Positions 16,528 through 29,592 of a stretch of DNA of 64,000 bases are shown piece after piece. The notes beneath the pieces are model-generated. The model was not told the origin of the DNA. It saw only the letters and a program-made list of their open reading frames with translations, and did no database searches. The position numbers were made by a program, and so were the translations under genes. The first letter of the stretch is position 1; every line of letters begins with the position of its first letter. Origin of the DNA: Bordetella hinzii LMG 13501 (lineage in GTDB: Bacteria; Pseudomonadota; Gammaproteobacteria; Burkholderiales; Burkholderiaceae_B); the NCBI RefSeq assembly GCF_001548475.1, contig NZ_LRUJ01000020.1, forward strand, positions 22,360-86,359, given 5' to 3'.

Positions 16528-17301
16528 ATGGCCCGTCTGCCCCGCCTGTATGCCCCAGGGCTGCCCCAATTGGTGCAGGCCAACTTTGTCCAGTCGCTGG
16601 CATCGCCGTCCCAGCCCGCGCCTTCGGACATCCTCAATCAGCTGGCCGGTTGGTTAGGCGAGTCGGCGCAGCGCCACAAGGTGGCGGTGCATGGCTGGGT
16701 CCTCGCCAATGACCGCATTCTGCTGCTGGCCACGCCCGCCGACGAAGAAGGCCTGCCGCGCCTGATGCAGACGCTGGGCCGCAATCTGGCAGCCAGGCTG
16801 CGCGGCGGCCGCGTCTTCGCGGGCCGCTACCGCTCGGCCCTGCTGGAGCCCGGCGTCTGGGTGCTGCCGTCACTGGTGTGGCTGGAGACCTATCCGGTGC
16901 GCAGCGGCGCCTCGATCGATGCCGATACCTGGCCCTGGTCCTCGGCGGCCAGCCATACCGGCAATACCAGCGTCGCGCCAGCGCAGTGGCAATCCGACCA
17001 CGCCGATTACTGGGCTTGCGGCAACACGCCGTTTGACCGGCAGGCCAACTACCGCAAGCTGCTGCATGACGGCCTGTCACGCGAGCAGACCCAGCGCATC
17101 GAGCAGGCGGTGTCCGGCCAGTGGGCGCTCGGCGGCCCGGATTTCATCGCTAGCCTGGCGCACACGGCCAGCCGCCGCGTGGCGCCCGGGCAACGCGGAC
17201 GCCCGCGCAAAAAGCCGGCCGCCGCCCCGGCGGCCGACACCCCGGACACTCCTCCCGCCATCCCGCCATCCCCCGGCAACGGCGGCAGCGCCAGCAGCTG
17301 A
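16528..17301 (+). CDS. RAYT-like (TnpA_REP/IS200-type fold) protein lacking catalytic residues
   Basis: A 257-residue protein whose order of conserved blocks follows REP-associated tyrosine transposases: ARLPRLYAPGLPQLVQ at the start, VHGWVLANDRILLL, VFAGRYRSALLEPG, VWLETYPVRSG and WPWSSAASHTG. In active members the second block reads NHVH, giving the HUH metal site, but here it is N61-D-R-I. The block that normally reads RYIE-NPVRAG, with the nucleophilic tyrosine, is VWLETYPVRSG with W118. Both catalytic features therefore look absent while the scaffold is kept, suggesting domestication for DNA or RNA binding. A Pro/Ala-rich tail follows the basic stretch RGRPRKKP. It is a single copy with its own promoter, upstream of gltB. 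Confidence 0.75.
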   Translation: MARLPRLYAPGLPQLVQANFVQSLASPSQPAPSDILNQLAGWLGESAQRHKVAVHGWVLANDRILLLATPADEEGLPRLMQTLGRNLAARLRGGRVFAGRYRSALLEPGVWVLPSLVWLETYPVRSGASIDADTWPWSSAASHTGNTSVAPAQWQSDHADYWACGNTPFDRQANYRKLLHDGLSREQTQRIEQAVSGQWALGGPDFIASLAHTASRRVAPGQRGRPRKKPAAAPAADTPDTPPAIPPSPGNGGSASS

Positions 17302-17309
17302 TCCTTCCC

Positions 17310-17331
17310 CCACCCGGCCGCGGCCGGGTGG
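17310..17331 (+). terminator. GC-rich hairpin after the RAYT-like gene
   Basis: A 10-bp palindromic stem (CCACCCGGCC with GGCCGGGTGG, 2-base loop) lies 8 bases after the stop. It has no T-run. It could equally be a REP-like palindrome, which would be notable beside a RAYT-like gene; only a genome-wide copy count could decide. Confidence 0.5.
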
Positions 17332-17599
17332 CGTCATTGGACGCCCCTCCCTTATCCCATTCCGCCATGGCTTTCGTGCGCCCAAGGGTTTTTGTCGCCC
17401 GCCATTTGTGGTTATTTAATTGGTGACGCATAACAACGATTTCGATGGTTTTCGTGCCGCAACCGGCAAACCCCGAAAATTGCGACACTTCAAGCCATTG
17501 AAATAAAACAAGTTTATCTGCGTCCCCTTTTATTATCCGGACAACCATGGTTATCTATATTTAGGGACATACCCCCAAAATACATCTTGCGCTCCCCCC

Positions 17600-17625
17600 G
17601 TGCAGGGGGTAACTTCACCCTGCAC
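17600..17625 (+). promoter_or_regulatory. Leader hairpin upstream of gltB
   Basis: GTGCAGGG (17600-17607) pairs with CCCTGCAC (17618-17625) around a 10-base loop, 37 bases before the gltB start. The gap 17302-17662 (361 bases) otherwise holds the hairpin at 17310 and an AT-rich tract at about 17495-17580 that probably includes the gltB promoter; no unambiguous -35/-10 pair was found. Confidence 0.4.
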
Positions 17626-17662
17626 TGCAACATTCACGACGCAGGCCACTGCGGAGCGCGTT

Positions 17663-22402
<4,740 letters not shown>

Positions 22403-22410
22403 GGACCGAC

Positions 22411-23877
22411 ATGGGAAAGATCACTGGTTTCATGGAGTATCAACGCCTGCAAGAGGCGTCGGAAGCTCCGCAAAAGCGCCTGAAGACCTGGCGCGAATTC
22501 GTCCTGCATCTGAACGATGACCAGGCCAAGCAACAGGCCGCGCGCTGCATGGACTGCGGCATCCCGTTCTGCAACAACGGCTGCCCGGTCAACAACATCA
22601 TCCCGGACTGGAACGACCTGGTCTACCGTCAGGATTGGCGCGCGGCGCTGGACGTGCTGCACTCGACCAACAACTTCCCGGAGTTCACCGGCCGCATCTG
22701 CCCGGCACCCTGCGAAGCCGCCTGTACCTTGAACATCAATAGCGACGCCGTGGGCATCAAGTCCATCGAGCACGCCATCATCGACAAGGGCTGGGCCGAA
22801 GGCTGGGTGCTGCCCAAGCTGCCGGCGCGCAAGACCGGCAAGCGCGTGGCCGTGGTGGGCTCCGGCCCGGCCGGCCTGGCCTGCGCCCAGCAGCTGGCGC
22901 GCGCCGGCCACGCCGTGACGGTCTTCGAAAAGAGCGACCGCATCGGCGGCCTGCTGCGCTACGGCATTCCCGACTTCAAGCTCGAAAAAACCCAGATCGA
23001 CCGCCGCATCGTGCAAATGGAAGCCGAAGGCGTGGAGTTCGCGCCCTCGACCTTCATCGGCAATGCCAGCGATCCGGCCGCCGATGGCCTGAGCGTGCGC
23101 ACCCCGCAATCGCTGCTCGACGAGTTCGATGCCGTGGTCATGAGCGGCGGCTCGGAAACCCCGCGCGACCTGCCCGTGCCCGGCCGCGAACTGGAAGGCG
23201 TCTACTACGCCATGGACTTCCTGCGCCAGCAGAACAAGGCCGTGGCCGGCGACCGCCTGAGCAACCAGACCCTGGCCCGCGGCAAGCACGTCGTGGTGAT
23301 CGGCGGCGGCGACACGGGCTCGGACTGCGTGGGCACGAGCAACCGCCACGGCGCGCTGTCGGTGACCCAGTTCGAGCTGCTGCCCCAGCCGCCCGAGCAG
23401 GAGAACAAGCCCATGGTCTGGCCCTATTGGCCGCTCAAGCTGCGCACCTCGTCCTCGCACGAAGAAGGCTGCCAGCGCGACTGGTCGGTCACCACCAAGG
23501 CCTTCAAGGGCGCCAATGGCAAGATCGAGAAGCTCGTCGGCGCCCGCGTCGAATGGGTCAAGGACGAGGCCACCGGCCAGATGAAGATGCGCGAGATCGA
23601 GGGCTCCGAGTTCGAGATCAAGGCGGATCTGGTGCTGCTGGCCATGGGTTTCGTCTCGCCGGTGCAAAGCGTGCTCGACGCCTTTGGCGTGGACCGCGAC
23701 CCCCGCGGCAATGTGCGCGCCAACACCGATGACTACCAGACCAACGTGCCCAAGGTCTTCGCCGCCGGCGATATGCGCCGCGGACAGTCGCTGGTGGTCT
23801 GGGCCATCCGCGAAGGCCGCCAGTGCGCGCGCTCCGTGGACGCTTTCCTGATGGGAAGTTCCGAGCTGCCGCGCTGA
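22411..23877 (+). CDS. gltD: Glutamate synthase (NADPH) small subunit
   Basis: A 488-residue beta subunit that passes electrons from NADPH through FAD and two 4Fe-4S clusters to GltB. The N-terminal cysteines occur in [19 protein letters not shown] and [14 protein letters not shown]. The FAD-binding fold is [21 protein letters not shown], and the NADPH-binding fold is [15 protein letters not shown]. The C-terminal [16 protein letters not shown] is the usual FAD-contact segment. The first ATG after the gltB stop was chosen; an in-frame upstream extension only overlaps gltB. Confidence 0.97.
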   Translation: MGKITGFMEYQRLQEASEAPQKRLKTWREFVLHLNDDQAKQQAARCMDCGIPFCNNGCPVNNIIPDWNDLVYRQDWRAALDVLHSTNNFPEFTGRICPAPCEAACTLNINSDAVGIKSIEHAIIDKGWAEGWVLPKLPARKTGKRVAVVGSGPAGLACAQQLARAGHAVTVFEKSDRIGGLLRYGIPDFKLEKTQIDRRIVQMEAEGVEFAPSTFIGNASDPAADGLSVRTPQSLLDEFDAVVMSGGSETPRDLPVPGRELEGVYYAMDFLRQQNKAVAGDRLSNQTLARGKHVVVIGGGDTGSDCVGTSNRHGALSVTQFELLPQPPEQENKPMVWPYWPLKLRTSSSHEEGCQRDWSVTTKAFKGANGKIEKLVGARVEWVKDEATGQMKMREIEGSEFEIKADLVLLAMGFVSPVQSVLDAFGVDRDPRGNVRANTDDYQTNVPKVFAAGDMRRGQSLVVWAIREGRQCARSVDAFLMGSSELPR

Positions 23878-23901
23878 TTTTCCGGGCTTGCAGCCAAGGC
23901 C

Positions 23902-23932
23902 GGCCGGCGCCATGCGCCCGCCGGCCATTTTC
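23902..23932 (+). terminator. Terminator after gltBD
   Basis: GGCCGGC (23902-23908) pairs with GCCGGCC (23920-23926) and is followed by ATTTTC, 25 bases beyond the gltD stop. The stem is short but GC-rich and the tail is T-containing. Confidence 0.6.
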
Positions 23933-23988
23933 TTGGGCGCGCCGGGCTGTCGCGCCATTCCCACATTTGCGGCATGAGGCTGGCGGCC

Positions 23989-24002
23989 TTGACCCAGGTC
24001 AA
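23989..24002 (+). promoter_or_regulatory. FNR/CRP-family operator upstream of ompW
   Basis: TTGAC-CCAG-GTCAA is a perfect 14-base palindrome of the FNR-family type (TTGAT-N4-ATCAA with one symmetrical change per half). It is centred 69 bases before the ompW ATG. If it is a class II site at -41.5, transcription would start near 24037. The matching -10 position (24025-24030, GAATCT) is a poor match. Confidence 0.55.
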
Positions 24003-24064
24003 GGCCGTCCGGCCCGCCGTCTGCGAATCTGTGCTCCTACCGTCAAGACATCTGGAGAGAGGAA

Positions 24065-24700
24065 ATGCATTCGGTTCCCGGGCGCGGTCGCGCTATTGTC
24101 CTGGCCGCGCTGTGCGCCGCCGCCCTGTCCGCCCCCGTTCAGGCCCACGAAGAGGGCGATTGGCTGTTCAAGGTGGGGGCCACGCAGGTGCGCCCGAAAT
24201 CCAATAACGGCAGCGTGCTCAACGGCACGGTGGACCTGGACGTCAACAACAGCGTCCGCCCGTCCTTCACCATTACCTACATGGCCACGCGCAACGTCGG
24301 CATCGAACTGCTGGGCGCCTGGCCCTTCGAGCATGACATCCGCGGCAGCGGCCTGGGCAAGATCGCCAGCACCAAGCACCTGCCGCCCACGCTCAGCCTG
24401 CAATGGCATTTCCTGCCGGACAGCACCGTCCAGCCCTATGTCGGCGTGGGCCTGAACTACACCCATTTCTTCGACACCAAGACCACCGGCGCCCTGTCCG
24501 GCTCGGACCTCAAGCTGAAGGACTCCTGGGGCGTGGCCGCCCAGCTGGGCGTGGACATCAAGCTCAGCGAGCGCTGGTTCATGAATGCCGACCTGCGCTA
24601 TATCGACATCTCGTCCAAGGTGAAACTCAACGGCGAGCGCATCGGCACCGCCCGCATCGACCCCTGGGTGGCCACCATCGGCGTGGGCTACCGCTTCTGA
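24065..24700 (+). CDS. ompW: OmpW-family outer-membrane protein
   Basis: A 211-residue eight-stranded barrel protein. A signal peptide ends at VQAHEEGDW (cleavage near residue 28). The first strand is [12 protein letters not shown], followed by [36 protein letters not shown] and the C-terminal [14 protein letters not shown], ending in the terminal Phe recognised by the Bam machinery. OmpW proteins form small hydrophobic channels and respond to oxygen and stress. It is monocistronic behind an FNR-type box. GGAGAGAGG at 24053-24061 is its ribosome site. Confidence 0.95.
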   Translation: MHSVPGRGRAIVLAALCAAALSAPVQAHEEGDWLFKVGATQVRPKSNNGSVLNGTVDLDVNNSVRPSFTITYMATRNVGIELLGAWPFEHDIRGSGLGKIASTKHLPPTLSLQWHFLPDSTVQPYVGVGLNYTHFFDTKTTGALSGSDLKLKDSWGVAAQLGVDIKLSERWFMNADLRYIDISSKVKLNGERIGTARIDPWVATIGVGYRF

Positions 24701-24705
24701 TCCCC

Positions 24706-24726
24706 CCGCGCCCCGCCGGGGCGCGG
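24706..24726 (+). terminator. Hairpin after ompW
   Basis: CCGCGCCCC (24706-24714) pairs with GGGGCGCGG (24718-24726), 6 bases beyond the ompW stop, without a T-run. The 330-base gap 24701-25030 holds this hairpin and a -10-like TACAAT at 24955; no gene was seen in it. Confidence 0.55.
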
Positions 24727-24954
24727 CATCCGGCCCAAAGACCCTGGGCCGGGCAAGGCTATTGCCGCCCGGCAGGCGCCAGGGAGCGGGCGCCGCGGCG
24801 GCCTCCTCAAGGCCGGCAACATCGCGCTGCAATCAGTCACTTCCCGCCGGGCGGCTTGCCTTTACCGTTTCTGGGCCCGCACCCGACCGGTCTTGCTGTC
24901 GGAAAACACTGTTCCACGGGCGCGCCACCCTCGCGGCGCCGAGGGGGCTCGGGC

Positions 24955-24960
24955 TACAAT
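24955..24960 (+). promoter_or_regulatory. Predicted -10 element of the mla operon
   Basis: TACAAT in the context GGGCTACAATGCC lies 71 bases before the chosen mlaF start. No good -35 is visible 16-18 bases upstream, so activator dependence or a different class of promoter is possible. Confidence 0.4.
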
Positions 24961-25030
24961 GCCCCCTTTGCCAACCGCGAACGCGCCCGGGATGCCTCCC
25001 GCGCAGCGTCCAGCAACCCACCCGCTGCCC

Positions 25031-25867
25031 ATGCCCGTTTCTACTCGCAACAGCTCGGATCTCGTACTGTCCTGCAAGGACGTGGCGCTGGGTTATGGCG
25101 ACTTCACGGTGCTGTCGGGCATCACGCTGGAAGTCCACGCCGGCCAAGTGGTCGCCATCATGGGCGGCTCCGGCTCGGGCAAGACCACGCTGCTGCGCGC
25201 GGCCACCGGCCAGATCCTGGCCCAGCGCGGCGAAGTCCAGGCTTTCGGCCAGGACATCGCCACCGCCAGCCCCCAGGCCCTGCAGGGCCTGCGCAAGCGC
25301 ATGGGAGTGCTGTTCCAGCAGGGCGCCCTCTTTACCGACCTGAACGTCTTCGAAAACGTCGCCTTCCCGCTGCGCGAGCACACCGCCAGCAGCGAAGCCG
25401 AGGTCCTCGAGAAAGTGCTGGACAAGCTCGATGCCGTCGGGCTGCGGGCCGCGGCGCACCTGCGCGTGGCCGAGATCTCGGGCGGCATGGCGCGCCGGGT
25501 GGCCCTGGCCCGCGCCGTCGTCCTGGAGCCCGAGCTCATCCTCTACGACGAGCCCTTCGCCGGCCTGGACCCCATCTCCATGGGCATCACGGCCCGCTTG
25601 ATCCGCCATCTGTCCGACCGCCTGCACTGCGCCTCGGTCCTGATCACCCATGACATCCAGGAATCCTTCGCCATCGCCGACCGCGTCTACCTGGTGGGGC
25701 AGGGCCAGCTGAAGGCCTCCGGCACGCCGCAGACGCTGGCCGGCTCCGAAGATCCCTATGTCCGCCAGTTCCTGGACGGCGCGCCCGACGGGCCTGTGGC
25801 TTTCCGCTATCCGGAGACGCCGGCCTTCCAGGCCTGGCTGGGGCAACAGCAAGGACGCAGACCATGA
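25031..25867 (+). CDS. mlaF: Phospholipid ABC transporter ATPase MlaF
   Basis: A 278-residue ATPase of the Mla pathway, which maintains outer-membrane lipid asymmetry. Walker A is GGSGSGKTT, the signature is [14 protein letters not shown] (the GGMA form typical of MlaF), and Walker B is [12 protein letters not shown] with the switch histidine in THD. The start at 25031 ([10 protein letters not shown]) fits family length; an in-frame ATG at 24992 is possible. It overlaps mlaE by 4 bases. The partner STAS protein MlaB, which usually binds MlaF, is not encoded in the operon. Confidence 0.93.
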   Translation: MPVSTRNSSDLVLSCKDVALGYGDFTVLSGITLEVHAGQVVAIMGGSGSGKTTLLRAATGQILAQRGEVQAFGQDIATASPQALQGLRKRMGVLFQQGALFTDLNVFENVAFPLREHTASSEAEVLEKVLDKLDAVGLRAAAHLRVAEISGGMARRVALARAVVLEPELILYDEPFAGLDPISMGITARLIRHLSDRLHCASVLITHDIQESFAIADRVYLVGQGQLKASGTPQTLAGSEDPYVRQFLDGAPDGPVAFRYPETPAFQAWLGQQQGRRP

Positions 25868-26646
25868 GCGCCCGTTTCATCACCGCCATCGGCGCCGGCC
25901 TGGGCAACACCATCCGCGGCGTCGGATTCTTCACCCGCTTCTTCGGCGCCGTGCTGGCCCGCTCGGGCATCGTCCTGCAGCGCCCGCGCCTGGTGTCCCA
26001 GCAAGTCCATTTCATCGGCAATTATTCGCTGCTGATCATTGCCGTGTCCGGCATGTTCGTGGGTTTCGTGCTGGGCCTGCAGGGCTACTACACCCTCAAC
26101 CGCTATGGCTCCGAAGAAGCGCTCGGCCTGCTGGTGGCCCTGTCGCTGGTGCGCGAGCTCGGGCCGGTGGTGACCGCGCTGCTGTTCGCCGGCCGCGCCG
26201 GCACCTCGCTGACCGCCGAGATCGGTCTCATGAAGGCCGGCGAACAGCTCGCCGCCATGGAGGTCATGGCGGTCGATCCCATGCGCCGGGTGCTGGTGCC
26301 CCGCTTCTGGGGCGGCGTCATCGCCATGCCCATCCTGGCCTCGGTCTTCTCCATGGTCGGCATCCTGGGCGGCTGGGTCGTCGGGGTGGTCTTGATCGGC
26401 GTGGACACCGGCGCGTTCTGGTCGCAGATGCAAGACGGCGTCGACGTCTGGAACGACGTCGCCAACGGCGTCATCAAGAGCCTGGTCTTCGGCGTCACCG
26501 TGACCCTGGTGGCGCTCTACGAGGGCTGGCAGGCCCGCCCCACGCCCGAGGGCGTGGCGCGCGCCACCACCCGCACCGTGGTGGTGGGCTCGCTGGCCGT
26601 GCTGGGCCTGGACTTTCTCCTGACTGCCCTGATGTTTGGCAATTGA
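25864..26646 (+). CDS. mlaE: Phospholipid ABC transporter permease MlaE
   Basis: A 260-residue permease with five or six membrane helices. Family signatures are [49 protein letters not shown] and [24 protein letters not shown], the last containing the coupling helix. With MlaF and MlaD it forms the inner-membrane complex that moves phospholipids between MlaC and the membrane. ATGA overlap with mlaF. Confidence 0.96.
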   Translation: MSARFITAIGAGLGNTIRGVGFFTRFFGAVLARSGIVLQRPRLVSQQVHFIGNYSLLIIAVSGMFVGFVLGLQGYYTLNRYGSEEALGLLVALSLVRELGPVVTALLFAGRAGTSLTAEIGLMKAGEQLAAMEVMAVDPMRRVLVPRFWGGVIAMPILASVFSMVGILGGWVVGVVLIGVDTGAFWSQMQDGVDVWNDVANGVIKSLVFGVTVTLVALYEGWQARPTPEGVARATTRTVVVGSLAVLGLDFLLTALMFGN

Positions 26647-26658
26647 TACGGATTCATC

Positions 26659-27141
26659 ATGTCACGTGAAAAAACCGATTTCTGGGTTGGGCTGTTCGTG
26701 CTGCTGGGCGCCGCGGCGCTGGTGTTCCTGGCGCTGCGCGCCGGCAACCTGAGCAGTTTTTCCTTCGCGCCCACCTATACGCTCACCGCCAATTTCGACA
26801 ATATCGGCGGCCTGAAGGTGCGCGCCCCGGTCAAGAGCGCTGGCGTGGTCGTGGGCCGCGTCTCGCGCATCGCCTTCGATGACAAGAGTTTCCAGGCCGT
26901 GGTCACCATGGACCTCGAAACGCCGTATCAATTCCCGTCCGACTCCTCGGCCAGCATCCTGACCTCGGGCCTGCTGGGCGAACAATACATCGGCGTCACG
27001 CCCGGCAGCGAAGAGGAAAATTTTGCTGATGGCGGCAAAATCCGCTATACACAAAGCGCCGTCGTCCTGGAGCAGCTGATCAGCAAGTTCCTGTACGGCA
27101 CGGCGGAAAAGCAGGGTACGGCGGCCGGCGCGGCCCCCTGA
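26659..27141 (+). CDS. mlaD: MCE-domain protein MlaD
   Basis: A 160-residue protein with one N-terminal membrane helix (about 8-28) and a single MCE domain (YTLTANFDNIGGLKVRAPVKSAGVVVGRVSRI; GLLGEQYIGVTPG). MlaD forms a hexameric ring on the periplasmic face of MlaE. The C-terminal helix (VLEQLISKFLYG) carries the hydrophobic segment that gates the ring pore. It follows mlaE by 12 bases. Confidence 0.96.
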   Translation: MSREKTDFWVGLFVLLGAAALVFLALRAGNLSSFSFAPTYTLTANFDNIGGLKVRAPVKSAGVVVGRVSRIAFDDKSFQAVVTMDLETPYQFPSDSSASILTSGLLGEQYIGVTPGSEEENFADGGKIRYTQSAVVLEQLISKFLYGTAEKQGTAAGAAP

Positions 27142-27209
27142 GCCCAGGCGCGGGATCCGCGGCCCCATACCATCAAAAATACGAATACCTCTCGAAGGTG
27201 CGCTACACC

Positions 27210-27998
27210 ATGAAGATGCAAGCCCTCACCCGACTGACCACCATCGCCGCGGCCGGCGCCGTGCTGGCCGGCTGCGCCGCGCCGCAGCACCCGGATCCCC
27301 GCGATCCCTGGGAGGGCTTCAACCGTGGCGTGTACAAATTCAACGACACCGTGGACCGGGCCCTGTTCAAGCCGGTGGCCCAGGGCTATACCTATGTCGT
27401 GCCTTCGCCGGTGCGCACCTGCGTGCACAATATGTTCAGCAACCTGGGCGATATCTGGGCCGGCACCAACAGCATGCTGCAGGGCCGCGGGCACGACTTC
27501 ATCAACACCCTGGGCCGCTTCCTGTTCAACACCACCATGGGCGTGGGCGGCTGCATCGACGTGGCCTCCATGAACGGCGCGCGCAAGATCCCCAACGACT
27601 TCGGCACCACGCTGGGCGTCTGGGGCTTCGGCCAGGGCCCCTACCTCGTGCTGCCTTTCTGGGGTTCGAGTTCCGTGCGCGACGGCGTCGGCCTGATCGG
27701 CGACTGGAACGGCAACCAGCTGGCCACCGTGGGCCGCATCGACAACATCCCGCTGCGCAACTCGCTGTGGGGCCTGGAGATCATCGACGCCCGCGCCAAT
27801 CTGCTGGATGTCACCGACACGGTCGACCGCGTCGCGCTGGACCCCTACAGCTTCGTGCGCGATGCCTATCTGCAGCGCCGCGCGGCCATGGTGCGCGGCG
27901 ACCGGGTCGGCGACGAATCGAGCCTGCCCAACTATGAAGACGACGAGGACGACACGTCGTCTAAGGCGGCCCCCGCCGCCACGCAACCGGCCAAGTAA
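27210..27998 (+). CDS. mlaA: Outer-membrane lipoprotein MlaA (VacJ)
   Basis: A 262-residue lipoprotein. The signal ends in the lipobox LAGC with Cys21, and DPWEGFNRGVYKFNDTVDRALFKPVAQGY is the family signature. A second conserved block is GRFLFNTTMGVGGCIDVAS. MlaA extracts misplaced phospholipids from the outer leaflet and hands them to MlaC. The frame extends to a GTG at 27198, but the ATG at 27210 gives a normal lipoprotein signal. Its acidic C-terminal tail (EDDEDDTSSK) is outside the conserved core. In enterobacteria mlaA is at another locus; in this operon it lies between mlaD and mlaC. Confidence 0.93.
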   Translation: MKMQALTRLTTIAAAGAVLAGCAAPQHPDPRDPWEGFNRGVYKFNDTVDRALFKPVAQGYTYVVPSPVRTCVHNMFSNLGDIWAGTNSMLQGRGHDFINTLGRFLFNTTMGVGGCIDVASMNGARKIPNDFGTTLGVWGFGQGPYLVLPFWGSSSVRDGVGLIGDWNGNQLATVGRIDNIPLRNSLWGLEIIDARANLLDVTDTVDRVALDPYSFVRDAYLQRRAAMVRGDRVGDESSLPNYEDDEDDTSSKAAPAATQPAK

Positions 27999-28024
27999 AG
28001 CCGGGCAAGAAAGAAGGAGTTTCC

Positions 28025-28651
28025 ATGCAGTTTTCCGTTTTTGCCTTTCTGCAACGTATTTTCCTGGCCTGCGCCCTCGTGGCGAGCGGCGCGGCGGCGG
28101 CCCAGACGCCTGATCCCAAGGGCACGCCCGACCAGTTCGTCCTGAATGCCGCCAACCAGACGATCAATGTCCTGAAGGCCGACCGTGGCGTGAAGTCCGG
28201 CGACCTGAACCGCATCAACCAGGTGGTCGACCAGCACATCCTGCCCTACGTCAATTTCGAGAAGACCACGCGCCTGGCCGCCGGCCGCTACTGGCGCCAG
28301 GCCACGGACGACCAGAAAAAACGCCTGGCCGAAGCCTTCCGCGGCACCCTGGTGCGCACCTACAGCGGCGCGCTCACCAAGGTGGACAACGGCACCACCA
28401 TCAAGCTGCTGCCGCAGCGCGGCGACCCCAACGCCAACGACGTGGTCGTGCGCTCGCTCATCAGCCAGACCAACTCCCAGCCCGTGCAGGTGGATTACCG
28501 GCTCGAAAAGACCGCCCAGGGCTGGCGCATCTACGACCTGAACGTCGAAGGCATCTGGCTGATCGAGAACTACCGCAACCAGTTCGCCCAGCAGATCAAC
28601 CAGAACGGCATCGACGGCCTGATCGACGCCCTGAACCGCCGCAACCAATAA
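28025..28651 (+). CDS. mlaC: Periplasmic phospholipid-binding protein MlaC
   Basis: A 208-residue protein of the Ttg2D/MlaC family with a signal peptide (cleavage after AAAAQ near residue 27) and the conserved LPYVNFEKTTRLAAGRYW, ATDDQKKRLAEAFRGTLVRTYSGAL and YDLNVEGIWLIENYRNQF segments. It shuttles phospholipid between MlaA and MlaFED. It is the last gene of the mla unit; the 131 bases that follow hold no gene and a TATAAT element. Confidence 0.95.
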   Translation: MQFSVFAFLQRIFLACALVASGAAAAQTPDPKGTPDQFVLNAANQTINVLKADRGVKSGDLNRINQVVDQHILPYVNFEKTTRLAAGRYWRQATDDQKKRLAEAFRGTLVRTYSGALTKVDNGTTIKLLPQRGDPNANDVVVRSLISQTNSQPVQVDYRLEKTAQGWRIYDLNVEGIWLIENYRNQFAQQINQNGIDGLIDALNRRNQ

Positions 28652-28717
28652 GGGGCAGCGGCCGGCGGCCCCGGGCCGCCCGTGGGGGCAAGGCGGGGCC
28701 CACGGCCCCGGCCCCTC

Positions 28718-28723
28718 TATAAT
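28718..28723 (+). promoter_or_regulatory. -10 element before the ABC-2 exporter
   Basis: A perfect TATAAT lies 60 bases before the ATPase start in the GC-rich mlaC-exporter gap. There is no recognisable -35 at 16-18 bases. It may start a second transcript for the exporter-ibaG-murA-his block. Confidence 0.45.
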
Positions 28724-28782
28724 GGCGGTTTCGCTCTTTCCGGGCGCCAACCGGGCATGACCCGGGAATTTCCGCCGCGTTT

Positions 28783-29592
28783 ATGTCAGCCGTCAGCCTC
28801 GAACACGTCTCCAAGATCTATCCGCCTCGCCGGCAAGGGTGGAAAAGCCTGTTTGGCGCTTCGGCCGGGCCGGGCTTCCAGGCCCTGAAGGACGTCAGCC
28901 TGCGCATCGAGCACGGTGAGTTCTTCGGCCTGCTGGGCCCCAATGGCGCCGGCAAGACCACACTGATCTCCATCCTGGCGGGGCTGGCCCATGCCACCGA
29001 GGGCCGGGCCAGCGTCTGTGGCTACGACGTCGTCGCCGACTACAAAGAAGCCCGCCGCGCCCTGGGCGTCGTGCCTCAAGAACTGGTATACGACCCCTTT
29101 TTTACGGTGCGCGAGACCTTGCGCCTGCAATCCGGCTATTTCGGCTTGCGCAACAATGACGACTGGATAGACGAGATCCTCTTCAACCTGGGCCTGGCCG
29201 ACAAGGCCGACGCCAATATGCGCGCGCTGTCCGGCGGCATGAAGCGGCGGGTGCTGGTCGCCCAGGCCCTGGTGCACCGTCCCCCGGTCATCGTGCTGGA
29301 CGAGCCGACCGCCGGCGTGGACGTGGACCTGCGCCGCACGCTCTGGGAATTCATTTCGCGCCTGAACCGCGCCGGCCACACCATCATGCTCACCACCCAC
29401 TACCTCGAAGAAGCCGAGGCCCTGTGCGGCCGCATCGCGATGCTCAAGGGCGGACGCATCGTGGCCCTGGACACGACCCAGGCCCTGCTGGCCCGCGTGG
29501 GCGGGGTGGACCTCGAAGACGCCTTCGTGCGCATCATGCACCAGGATGATCCGCCGCCGGCGGCCCTGGTCGACGAGGAGACCCTGTCGTGA
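28783..29592 (+). CDS. ABC-2 type exporter ATPase (YadG/NodI-like)
   Basis: A 269-residue ATPase: Walker A LLGPNGAGKTT, signature LSGGMKRRVLVAQAL, Walker B VIVLDEPTAGVD, H-loop TTHYLEEAEALC. The DVDLRRTLWEFI stretch and length match YadG-type ATPases. With the next gene it forms a complete ABC-2 exporter whose substrate is unknown. It overlaps the permease gene by 4 bases (GTGA). Its position between mla and ibaG-murA suggests an envelope role, by context only. Confidence 0.93.
   Translation: MSAVSLEHVSKIYPPRRQGWKSLFGASAGPGFQALKDVSLRIEHGEFFGLLGPNGAGKTTLISILAGLAHATEGRASVCGYDVVADYKEARRALGVVPQELVYDPFFTVRETLRLQSGYFGLRNNDDWIDEILFNLGLADKADANMRALSGGMKRRVLVAQALVHRPPVIVLDEPTAGVDVDLRRTLWEFISRLNRAGHTIMLTTHYLEEAEALCGRIAMLKGGRIVALDTTQALLARVGGVDLEDAFVRIMHQDDPPPAALVDEETLS

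Noticed and set aside
28652..28782. A hidden mlaB in the mlaC-exporter gap
   Set aside because: The gap is 131 bases, too short for a STAS domain, and no frame in it resembles one.
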